A stretch of 29,589 nucleotides of DNA from Saccoglossus kowalevskii (taxonomy: Eukaryota > Hemichordata > Enteropneusta > Harrimaniidae), in assembly GCF_000003605.2 (NCBI RefSeq), contig NW_003121915.1:923-30511 (forward strand). The letters are read 5' to 3'. The notes under the pieces were generated by a model, which had not been told where the DNA came from, searched no databases, and was given only the letters and a program-made list of their open reading frames with translations. This document shows, piece after piece, positions 19,701-28,333 of the stretch. A program made the position numbers and the translations under genes. Numbering within the stretch: position 1 is the first letter of the stretch; the number at the start of each line of letters is the position of its first letter.

Positions 19701-22700
19701 TTTGAGAGGAAATAAATAAATAACTTAGATATATTTTTGGATTTTTTAATATGACTGTAAAAAACATTTATTTTCACTGACATTTAATGTTACTATTTTG
19801 TTGTTTTGGTCAATTTCACTGAGGTTTAAGTTCACAAACATAGCAGATAAACACTTTTATTTCAAATTTCACGCGGATTTAATTAAGCGGATATTACTTA
19901 TCAGAAAAAAATAGCGAAATTAAAACCCAGTGAACAATTGCTGCGTGTACACTATTGTATTTTGATAAACGCCTTTGGTTTTGATTTGTTGCGTATTCTA
20001 ATTTGTACGTGTTTTGATGAAATACTAGTAATTAACACAAATTCGCATGCCTGTTGAAATAATGAGTACGCACTATTATCTAAACGAATTAGATGTCAAG
20101 GTTGGCCGTTACGAAAACGCGGGGAGGTTAAAAATTAGGTCCAGAAAAACTAAAAAATGCGGTAAAAAACAGCATCCTGAAAACAATCTAGCACAAAATT
20201 ATATTTTACATTTATTCTGAGGGTAGCTTCACCCCAAAACCGAAGCAAGATAAATTACCATATTAACCATAACAAATATAGATACGTCACTGGTATGAGC
20301 AGCACTAAGCGTAGAAAATATGCCACGGTGTTGCAGTGAAAATTCCATCCTAAGTCCGTAGAAAAAACATTACCCCTCTCCAGTTTAAAAAAAAAAAAAC
20401 GGTGGTGATAGAATTTTTTTTCTCAGTTCATGCACAGTTCCTATAGAGGGACTATGGTTAAGTGTTGTTGTGTTTCATCGTGATAATATGCTTTGTTTCA
20501 TTCCAGAAATCATCAAAAGGATCCAATAGCGGTGCAAGTGAAGGTATGGTCAATAGCTTAGGAATTTGATCGATTTATAACGGGCTCTGATTTACTGTAA
20601 ATGTACGTTGGACCGGAAGTTGAGACTGTCTGGTATTTCTGTGATATGTCAGTTATGCTAGACTTCCAGAAAAAGACTGTTCGGAGTGTGACATGTTTTT
20701 CCTCCGGCTAGTTTGTGCCCGAATCATTTTCATCAACCCAACTTTATTCTCTTATATTTGTCTCTGTTAGCATTATTTCTGCCTTTTTACATTCAGCCCA
20801 GCTGATATAATATATTCTCAATTGGCTCAAATATTGTATGAAATTATATACATGTAGTTGATAATCACAAACAAACAAACAAACACGTCGTACCTTGGCC
20901 AAGTATTCTTTACGAGTCAGCCCCTATGGGTGAGTTGCGAAATGAAGCTTGGACCAGGTGTGCCAGGACATGCATAGATGCCTGAAATTCTCGTTAATTT
21001 GACGGAAATATACACAAATTACAAACAACGTGTCAAATATTAAACAGTTTTTTCTATGGATAAATAACTCAACAAAACACGGATAATCCGCTAACCCTAT
21101 ACTATTTCGTTCTTCCATTGTCTAGGTGAAAGTTCAGAAGGCGGTCGAAAGGTAAGTTAGTCGGGTTTATTTTTATTGCACAAATTCGCATCAAATAACT
21201 AGTGATAATTTGCTAATTACTCGTAGCTAATTAGTGGTCCTGAATACTACGCTTATATATATTATTATTACTCGTATCTAAACAAAGTTTTGAATTATGG
21301 ACCTCCATTGTATACAGTTTGCTCATTTGCATCTCCAAAATCGCCAACTTGAAATAGAATTTATCTCATGGTACCTCCGATTGTTATTTGCTCTTTGTAA
21401 TTTACTTGATGGACATTTTCACGTGACAAAATAAACAAGACTTAGTAGTGCTTTTAAAATTTCCACTTGGATACTAGTTAAACGCTTGTATCATTAAAGT
21501 GGGGAAGTCGTCACCTGCGCATGCAGCAAACGACCATAGAATGTCGTTGTTTACAAACAAGCGTTTACCATGACCCTTTACGTTTTTAGCGTGCGTTGTT
21601 ATCGTCGCTTGGGACTCGTTTCCTGTGCGTGCGCAGGTAATGACCCCGCTCCCCCTTACCGATACTTTGTTTTCTCGCTTACACTTTATTTTTGTGTATA
21701 ATTTGTAGTGCGGATTTGTTTTCCAATTCGTAATCACCAACCAATCTACAAATACATACCCACACCCTCTAATAAATATAATAAACCATTCGGTATTTGC
21801 ACTGACAGCCTGAAATTGTAGATACATCATATAATGAATGCGGTTGTTGTCGATTTCAGAGAAGCATTCACGCCAGTAAGGGCCGTCTATCACGAAGATC
21901 AAGTTCGCGACGTACGCGGAAAAGCGAGGAACAGAGCCTGTCGTGTGATGAAATCACACAAATGTCCAAGCAGGTAGACATTTTATTATAATTAAATTGA
22001 GTTACAAGGGCAAATATTGAGCATTCTTACGAGTACGTAATTTGTTTATGCCGTGGCGGTTATAAAAATGGTATATTTGTTACATTTGTGGTAAACAGAA
22101 CGAAGGTTCCGAAGAGGAAGCAACTACTACCGAGTCTTCTGACATCGTCGATGAAGCAATTACAAATAACAGACACTACAACAATCCAAATTTAATACAG
22201 TTTATGCAAGCCGAGGTAAGAATTAATACAATACTAGTGGGTTGAATCTTTTGATCAGCGCCAACATCGGCGATTATCTATGGTTGAGATGAAAGTGGGT
22301 TATTTTCATTTACAAATACCAATTCCTCCATCTACAACACAGTATAAACGCAGACCAACGGTAAACTTAATCATTTGGTTTGTTTACTGGCGGGGAGGGC
22401 GATTATTGCCACCGTGAATAGAAGGTAGTTGACGACTATTGGCTGGGTGAGTAGTGTGAAATTGAACGCATATAAATGTTTAAAATCACTGACGTTCATT
22501 GTTAGCGGCTAGCAGGAAAGAGTAAGTATTACATGAAAAATTGCAGTTGATTGGCCAATCAAAATCCCGTTACAGTCACGAGTTACCGGCATCCTTGACA
22601 CAAGAGGACGGTGCTCTGCAATTCAGAAAACAAGCACTACCTGCGATAGCGCCCCCAACATCGGCATTGTGTATTTTCGTCATATTCCTACATTGTCCCC

Positions 22701-23044
22701 CAGCACGTACGTCTAGAATACACCATTCATATGAATTGCACTCTCTATCGACGAAGTGGTTCCGTGACTTATATAGGTGGAATGACGGCCGTTCACAACG
22801 ACCATATTATTTTCGTTTGTGGTCGTCTGTCAATAAAAATGATAATGTTTTTTGAGAGATTTACTATATTCTAAATGACAAACGACTGCACAACTAAGCG
22901 CAGTTGGACGTTTTGACAATGTTTTCACCGCATTGGGCATACTGTTGTAAAAATTGAACGAAGACACTGACGTCACGCACTGTTTTTCTTTTGCAGACCG
23001 TTCACGAAATGTACGCACTCGCCGACGATCTCGTTGGCAAATGA
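16650..23044 (+). CDS. Uncharacterised basic/acidic 205-residue protein (seven coding exons, complete)
   Basis: Coding exons 16650-16772, 19507-19659, 20507-20543, 21126-21151, 21860-21973, 22099-22215 and 22997-23044 join through six GT-AG introns to give 205 residues and a stop. The ATG lies 6 bp after an acceptor (GTGACAG), so the 5' UTR is spliced. Residues 20-65 are charged and look helical (RYMDKLKKRLQ, VNLKKREEALAL). IPCPYDVLEKKQ (68-79) is followed by a strongly basic run, KVKHKRKRSKKRK (81-93), that could act as a nuclear signal or a nucleic-acid/tubulin contact. A Ser/Arg/Gly-rich middle (94-150) contains RRSSSRR, and an acidic stretch (GSEEEATTTESSD) and a short C-terminal helix end the protein. 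There is no signal peptide or membrane span. I do not recognise the family. X-box-like sites upstream hint at a ciliary role, by inference only. The clean splice frame across all seven exons makes the gene itself well supported. Confidence 0.85.
16879..17043 (+). repeat. TTAA-flanked MITE, copy C (intron 1 of the unknown gene)
   Basis: It begins TTAAAGCGGGAGGGTCGTCA and ends GACTCTGCCGCTTTAA. It is collinear with copies A and E over its whole 165 bp and stays full-length with both ends intact. Confidence 0.85.
17044..18724. other. Intron 1 interior
   Basis: Intronic DNA between exons 1 and 2 of the unknown gene. No exon or known repeat recognised. Frames near 18147-18389 and 18448-18684 are open but show no recognisable protein. 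Confidence 0.45.
18725..19014 (-). mobile_element. AAGGGC-ended DNA transposon derivative, copy 2 (inverted)
   Basis: Its ends are inverted repeats: left AAGGGCGGTGGTCTTCGCGC, right the complement of AAGGGCAGTAGTCGTCGCGC. On the minus strand an ATG at 18967 opens 24 codons (MVALTVAQINEYKLRRYQAL...) before a stop. It matches the 15585 copy in opposite orientation. Too short for a whole transposase; likely a deletion derivative. Lies in intron 1 of the unknown gene. Confidence 0.7.
19507..19659 (+). CDS. Unknown gene, coding exon 2
   Basis: Acceptor CAACAG ends at 19506 and donor AGG|GTTAGT follows 19659; phase 0 at both ends. It encodes 51 residues: a charged helix, the IPCPYDVL segment and the lysine/arginine run. 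Confidence 0.85.
19753..19950. repeat. Diverged TACTGT-type MITE, copy 3
   Basis: It begins GACTGTAAAAAAC and then ATTTTCACTGACATTTAAT, and ends with GCGAAATTAAAACCCAGTGAA, the inner signature of copies 1 and 2. The centre has drifted. It lies in the intron between coding exons 2 and 3. Confidence 0.5.
19951..20506. other. Intron 2 remainder
   Basis: Intronic DNA with a 12-nt poly(A) run near 20388; nothing else recognised. Confidence 0.4.
20507..20543 (+). CDS. Unknown gene, coding exon 3 (37 nt)
   Basis: Acceptor TTCATTCCAG ends at 20506 and donor AAG|GTATGG follows 20543. It starts in phase 0 and ends in phase 1, encoding KSSKGSNSGASE plus one base. Confidence 0.75.
21126..21151 (+). CDS. 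Unknown gene, coding exon 4 (26-nt microexon)
   Basis: Acceptor CCATTGTCTAG ends at 21125 and donor AAG|GTAAGT follows 21151. It starts in phase 1 and ends in phase 0, encoding (G)ESSEGGRK. The very strong donor and the exact phase fit with exon 3 support it; at 26 nt it would be missed by most gene finders. Confidence 0.72.
21494..21658 (-). repeat. TTAA-flanked MITE, copy D (inverted, intron 4)
   Basis: It begins TTAAAGTGGGGAAGTCGTCA and shares TTTACAAACAAGCG, TTTTTAGCGTGCGTTGTTAT and TTGGGACTC with copy B. The right end has decayed (CTCCCCCTTA instead of CCGCTTTAA). It sits between the microexon and exon 5. Confidence 0.75.
21860..21973 (+). CDS. Unknown gene, coding exon 5
   Basis: Acceptor CGATTTCAG ends at 21859 and donor CAG|GTAGAC follows 21973; phase 0 at both ends. 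It encodes 38 residues of Ser/Arg-rich sequence (RLSRRSSSRRTRKSEEQSLS). Confidence 0.82.
22099..22215 (+). CDS. Unknown gene, coding exon 6
   Basis: Acceptor GTAAACAG ends at 22098 and donor GAG|GTAAGA follows 22215; phase 0 at both ends. It encodes 39 residues, beginning with the acidic stretch NEGSEEEATTTESSD and ending NLIQFMQAE. Confidence 0.82.
22438..22522 (+). promoter_or_regulatory. TATA-containing promoter-like module inside intron 6
   Basis: A reversed CCAAT box (ATTGGCTGGG, 22438-22447) precedes TATAAA (22471-22476). A strong donor, AGA|GTAAGT, follows 22521, leaving a putative first exon of about 20 nt. The layout echoes the module at 10299-10431. It could be an internal promoter giving a very short C-terminal transcript, or chance. 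Confidence 0.25.
22997..23044 (+). CDS. Unknown gene, last coding exon
   Basis: A strong acceptor (TTTTTCTTTTGCAG, ends 22996) leads to TVHEMYALADDLVGK and the stop TGA at 23042-23044. Confidence 0.83.
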   Translation, partial: TVHEMYALADDLVGK

Positions 23045-23250
23045 CGACGTCAGATCGACGTCATCGCACTTGGGAACCAAGTTCTACTCGTCTAATACAG
23101 TAAGCACGGGTTTCAAGATGAATGATTCTAGCATACCGTGAATATATAAACGGGTCACTTTTTACACCGATATACAACATCATGGAATTTATCTGTGGTG
23201 TGTCAACCAAACACTCTTATCTCTATTTATTTTAATTTAAATGGAAATTA

Positions 23251-23256
23251 AATAAA
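23251..23256 (+). terminator. Poly(A) signal of the unknown gene
   Basis: AATAAA lies 207 bp after the stop codon, the first canonical signal in the 3' flank, and gives a 3' UTR of about 220-230 nt. Confidence 0.6.
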
Positions 23257-23663
23257 AACCGCGTCACTGGTAATCCTGTGCTTTATTGCGGTATTTTACA
23301 ATCCGTATTTATGTTTTCATTCATTCATTTAAATATACGACGGAAGTTATCTGTCATAATTTCTACTGCGATTAACAGTAATGATATTTTATCACTTGAA
23401 TATATTAACGCAATAAATACAATTAATTAAGTCAATTTGTGTGTACATATGTGGTAAACCATCAGCGGAGGTAATGTGCTGACTCGCGGTGATTCACTGG
23501 GTGTTATATTTCATTCATATCCGAGCGGCGCTTTTGTTCTTCATGTAAATATCATACCCGAAAGTTCACTGGAGAAAAAAAGGTATTATTCTTACGTGGC
23601 AGATTTAGAGGGGCGCCCAACTAAAACAATCATTAGGTATGCATACGTATCCCAGAATATAAT
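23257..23663. other. Short intergenic stretch
   Basis: An open frame at 23476-23667 runs 63 codons but shows no family signature or splice context. I see no gene. Confidence 0.4.
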
Positions 23664-24143
23664 GTAATAATAATAATAGTCTTTATTGAAGTCGTATCCT
23701 AAAAATGGATATACATGTAGATGTAAGTACAATAAAGCATGGTTGTCATCCTATGTTAGAAAAAAAGATACACTAGTGAAAAAAAAATAACTGAACAAAA
23801 CAAAAATTTGCCCGAGAATGTGTTAGAAATGCAAATTAATAAAGTAAATATAAGCATTACTTATTTAGATATCTGTGAGGCAGCTGTTTTTTTTTAATCT
23901 GATTTCTCTTAGGTTGAAGCATTCGTATATGTATTTTGCTAGACATTTTAGCATGACAGTATTCTTTGTGCCTAGTATGTTAATGAATCTTGTATCAGTG
24001 TTGCAGTCAGAACACTGTCTAATTGTGATGGGAAGGATCTGTAATGTGACAATGACATAACGCCCAACCAAAGTCCTACATGCGTCTCCTTTCTTGTAAC
24101 AGTAACGTGTCCATGTCATAAAATCACTAGTCCGGTGCTGCAC
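23664..24143 (-). mobile_element. LINE 3' end relic with TTA-repeat tail
   Basis: On the minus strand a frame ends RFINILGTKNTVMLKCLAKY, then IYECFNLREIRLKKN, which resembles the extreme C-terminus of CR1/L2/Jockey-like reverse transcriptases ('la.yi..af.lR'). A 3' UTR follows and the element closes with AATAAAGACTATTATTATTA, the short-repeat tail these elements use. Only the last several hundred bases remain, as in typical 5'-truncated insertions. Confidence 0.55.
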
Positions 24144-24840
24144 AAATGCTGCCTACATATCAGCATACGTTTACGATTAACTAAATGCGAGGTTATTCAA
24201 GCATAGTAGAGCGTGACAGTTTCTGTTCAGTTGTTCAGTTGAACAATGCAAAACTACTGCGTCACATTGAAACTTTTAGATATTCAACAGAATATTCCGT
24301 TAAAACCAGCTACCCGGTCGTTGAGTAGGGGTCCTCGAAGCGCATGCGTATGGTAAAAGGGAAACTGAATGTATATGCATTATAATGTTACAAGCAGAAA
24401 CTGTTAAACAATTCCATTTGTCACTGCATTAAAATATTCAAATTTGATTGAAATAGTCATTTTGAATCATCCATAGACATGGTGCCCGTAATGACAATAA
24501 ACTGTTTAGATCCTGTGTTATGTGTGAAATAACAAACAAACAAACAAAGGTCACAATGACGTCAACACATCGTGTGAGATTCGGCAACCGCGAGAATATT
24601 TGTTGTGTATTTCCACGCTCAATAAAATGGTATGCACAACAGAACTGATGTTGGTCAATTTCGATGAAGTAAGGACATCTCAACGACATACCCCCTCCCC
24701 GAAAGATGGGCATTTCCGGGTCGACATTGTACTATAAAAAGGAAAAGAAATCCAATTTAAAAATCAAATTATTTCGCATTTTGCGAAATCTCGAAGAAAA
24801 TCACCAATTCCATTACACCCACTACGAGAAATTGAACAAC

Positions 24841-24872
<32 letters not shown>

Positions 24873-26876
24873 AACTCATACTAAACACACATAAAACAAA
24901 AACAAAACATTGAAATACCACGGGAACACAAACGCAATACGCGTTATTAACTTCGCCTGTAATGGATGACAAACTCAACATTAGACTAATGTAAGGCGCC
25001 CGGCTCCCTTCCGGGTAGCACACTTGATTCGTCCTCATACCACTGATAAGATTTCTCACACCGTGTCGTATTTGTAAGCAATGTACACGACACTCGGCTC
25101 GGCTGTTTTTGTTTTCCGGGAATTCGAATTTAAATATCCGACTCAACGAGTATACCAACACCACTTAACGTAGTTTATGTACATGCAATAAGCCTTATAC
25201 TCGGTTTAACTGAAAGTCAATCAAGTAAACCAATTATGACCACGGGATGTTCAGCAGTTCCCTATTACAAGTCTCCACGCTGTGGCTCTGTTGTATTTGT
25301 CATGTCCAGGATACTTTATAATCAGTAGGTGGCTCGTAATCACATCAAGACGACTTTCCATTTCCATTTCCTTGGTTGCTGGGTTAGTGAGCGCGCATCA
25401 ACGACATAAATGGGTCGAATTTTATAACTATTCGTTCGCGAACCTCGTTTGCCTAACAGTTTCTACATTGGGTAAAACATAAACCCAAAGCTGTCCCAAC
25501 CTAAGTGTTCTAGAACTCCTTATACGGGATTACCAATGTAAATGGTTATAGCACTGGAAAATATGAGTTACTATTCTTCTATTGTTTGTCTGTAAAAATG
25601 ATCTTATATTACAAAATAACAAAATCACAAAATCAGTTGTTGAACAACTGGTAAACAGTTATCGTGTCCGTTAGTATGTTCCTTTCGATATTTCGTATTA
25701 AGAATGTTAAGATATAATAATATCGATAACAAACTTGTTATGCCATAGTGTGAAATTGATTTTACTATTAGTGTGGATAAGTGTCACGCTCTGTCATGCT
25801 GTTTTATTTGATTTGATATGGCACACCCGTCTCTACTGGATGCGAATTACATGGAAGTAATACTCTGCTCATTCAGGAATCCAATGTATTATTAATATGT
25901 TTTCCTACTGAAATATTTATATAACGTTACAGCGTGTCGTAATTTTGCTGTATTTTCGGGTATTTCCACCTACCATATCCAACTCAAAATATGGAATGAT
26001 TACGCGCATAAGCGTCCTCTATTAATAAAAACAAACATGACTGTCATCGGGGTTTGACGGACTCCACTCAAAGAAGTTCACTGATTCAGTTCTAAACTTT
26101 TTGGATTTCGGCATTCCCGTGGTGTATCGTTGAAAGGAGAAGATGTATAATAACAATGCGCTGCGCGTCGGTCGATACTCTGTACTGTCTTCGTGCATAC
26201 TTTGAGGTATCCTCGTAATAACCTCATATTCTAGGGAAAAAATCACACTGCTAAATAAGCAGATCGGCGACGCTGATGAATTAACATGAAGCATGGTTAC
26301 CAGATTAATGCATAAAATACTCAATGTATGATTAGGCACTGTTAAACGCTTTTCTCATCTTTCGCTGTTCCGATTTGTTCAATTCTTTCAACTTGCTGAG
26401 CACGCCTAAAGGAGGGCGCAGTATATTCATATTTTTTTTGCTTTGTTTATACTAAATAAGCCATACCTTAATTATGTTTTCATTGTAAAAACGATATATC
26501 CATGCAAAAAATGATAATTACCGAAAGCAGATTAAATGTAACTATTTGTAGGGAAACATAAATTTAGCACACAAATTACACATTCAATCTGATCAAATGA
26601 ACGGCACGGTGGTTCCTTGATCAGTTTTATAACACGTACTTATCATATGCAATACAATTTTGGATAACCAAGTTATAACTATTTACCCCTTATTGGGTTT
26701 GAGTAAATAATATTAAGATTATATTGTCATGCATAAGGTTTCAATATGAGAACAGAAATTTCATCATTTAACTACCAAGTTCATGATAGGATTTATGAAA
26801 ATTGATTTGTGTGCGCTACATCGCAATCGTCAAGTCAGCATCGGCTTCATGGCCCACTGTGTATTCAGTAAAAGTA
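24144..26876. other. Intergenic stretch with no gene seen
   Basis: AT-rich DNA. It contains (AAAC)n-like runs near 24530, a (TA)n run at 24841-24868 and scattered short open frames without protein features. No exon, tRNA or known repeat recognised. Confidence 0.45.
24841..24868. repeat. (TA)n microsatellite
   Basis: An uninterrupted TA run of about 28 bp. Confidence 0.95.
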
Positions 26877-27041
26877 TTAAAGCGGGAGGGTCGTCACCTG
26901 TGCACGCGTGGGAATTGAGTCCCAATCGACGACAACAACACACGCTAAAAACGCAAAGGCTTATGGTTAGTCGCTTGTTTGTAAACAATGACACGCTATG
27001 GATAACTGACGCATGCGCAGGTGAGGACTCTCCCGCTTTAA
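26877..27041 (+). repeat. TTAA-flanked MITE, copy E
   Basis: It begins TTAAAGCGGGAGGGTCGTCA and ends GACTCTCCCGCTTTAA. It is the best preserved copy: both TIRs are intact and the ends pair over about 33 bp with few mismatches. Confidence 0.87.
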
Positions 27042-27129
27042 CTATAGAATAGTGGATAATATCATTTCCCATCGATAATACAGAGTCTAATATAGGTACA
27101 TCTGAAATTAATTTCTGGTATTCTTATAT

Positions 27130-27385
27130 TCTATAATAATCACAAACACATTGCCTCCTATTATGTAGACTCAGTGCAAACCCCTTTATCATTATGTTAG
27201 TAACACCGCAATTATCTAGCTTTTTAGTATTATCTCAGGGCTAACCGTATCAAATGCATTGCGGAAGACAATCATCCAGCTATCGTGTATTTTCCGTTGT
27301 CGTTAATATTGATGAAGTATTCATGCAGCCTGGCCAGTGAAGTACGGATAGAATGGAATTCGCGAAACCCAGCAGAGGAGGCAGC
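27130..27385 (-). mobile_element. LINE relic, reverse-transcriptase core
   Basis: Minus-strand frames read AGFREFHSIRTSLARLHEYF, then MIVFRNAFDTVSPEIILK, then KLDNCGVTNIMIKGFALSL and HNRRQCV. They correspond to consecutive RT blocks of CR1/L2/Jockey-like non-LTR elements: 'GFR..HS...L', 'F.KAFDTV....LL.KL' with the motif A aspartate, and 'GI......WF.SYL.NR.Q.V'. The three blocks lie in different frames, so at least two frameshifts separate them. It is a dead fragment. Confidence 0.7.
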
Positions 27386-27867
27386 ATGAAATTTTGCCTG
27401 GGTGGGAGAGATTTGCTCACCAACCTTGCGCCGAGGGCGCGACCTTACTGGGGGTCTGGGGTAAAATTGCCTGCATTTTGAAGGGCAATTTTTGCTGACA
27501 CAAAAGGGTTTCAGCTTGATTTTGGAGGGGCGACGCCCCCAAGTTTTTCTGTCAAGCGAGTCGTTCGTTTCGTAACACAGATATGCATTGCGCTTTAGAG
27601 TAAACTGACCTTTCACCTGAGTAAAGATTGAGATAGGTCTATAATTTATGAAATGAGATCAGTCCCAAAATGTCATTTCCTTTTAGCATTAAGTTATATT
27701 AGTTGTTCTTTATATGATTGTTTCAAGCATTATTATATTACATTTTGTTTTGTTTTTCCCATTTTTATCATCTTTCGACTTTTATATGATTGTTGAACTT
27801 TGTTTTGAACATTTTCGTAGCTTTGATCTTTTTTATTTTGGGCATATTCTGTTCAGAACATTATTTG
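27386..27867. other. Non-coding stretch left of the TIR element
   Basis: The first part holds a GC-rich patch with short palindromes (GCGCCGAGGGCGCG, GGGGCGACGCCCCC) that looks like part of an older repeat. The rest is T-rich. No gene seen. Confidence 0.4.
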
Positions 27868-28333
27868 TTAGGGAGGTGATCAAAATCAAACCACCGGTTT
27901 CCGGCCCGGAGCTCCGAGGAGCTGCTTTGTCCTCCGGGGAGCTCCGCACAATATGCAAATTTATGCGAGAATATTCATTGTTTTACCCACTGTTTTACTC
28001 CCCAAGAACATTAATTGTTGTATAAAAAAATAGGACAATTTAAAAGTAAATATTCATAGCTATAATTATAGTAACAAAGGGATTATATAACGCAGTAGTT
28101 GATAAAATCGTAACTACGCAACTTTGATAAAACGTTGGATCGGCGGTACACAGTTTCCAAAGTAAAATACCATAACGTAAGCTCGCATTCGCACCGAAAA
28201 AAATGCCGTTTCTAGGCGACCTTATTAAAAGCTAATTATTGAAATCGGCGGAGCTCCTCGGATATGGCATCTTCCTGGATCTCCGTGGATACCGGGCCGG
28301 GAACTGCTTGTTTGATTTTGATCACCTCCCTTA
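27868..28333. mobile_element. Non-autonomous TIR element abutting a tandem array
   Basis: The left end reads TTAGGGAGGTGATCAAAATC and the right end is its inverted copy (GATTTTGATCACCTCCCTTA). The inner flanks also pair (GGCCCGG, GAGCTCCGAGGAGC against GAGGAGCTCCG). It is about 466 bp with no transposase. The right terminal sequence is the first block of the tandem units that follow. Confidence 0.68.

Noticed and set aside
22541-22855. 104-codon open frame in the last intron of the unknown gene
   Set aside because: It has no recognisable domain, shows no coding-like pattern, and lies between well-supported exons 6 and 7.
23476-23667. 63-codon plus-strand frame after the unknown gene
   Set aside because: No homology recognised; it runs into the LINE tail and lacks exon signals.
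24769-25164. 131-codon minus-strand frame
   Set aside because: Part of it is the translation of the TA microsatellite and the rest has no recognisable domain or splice support.
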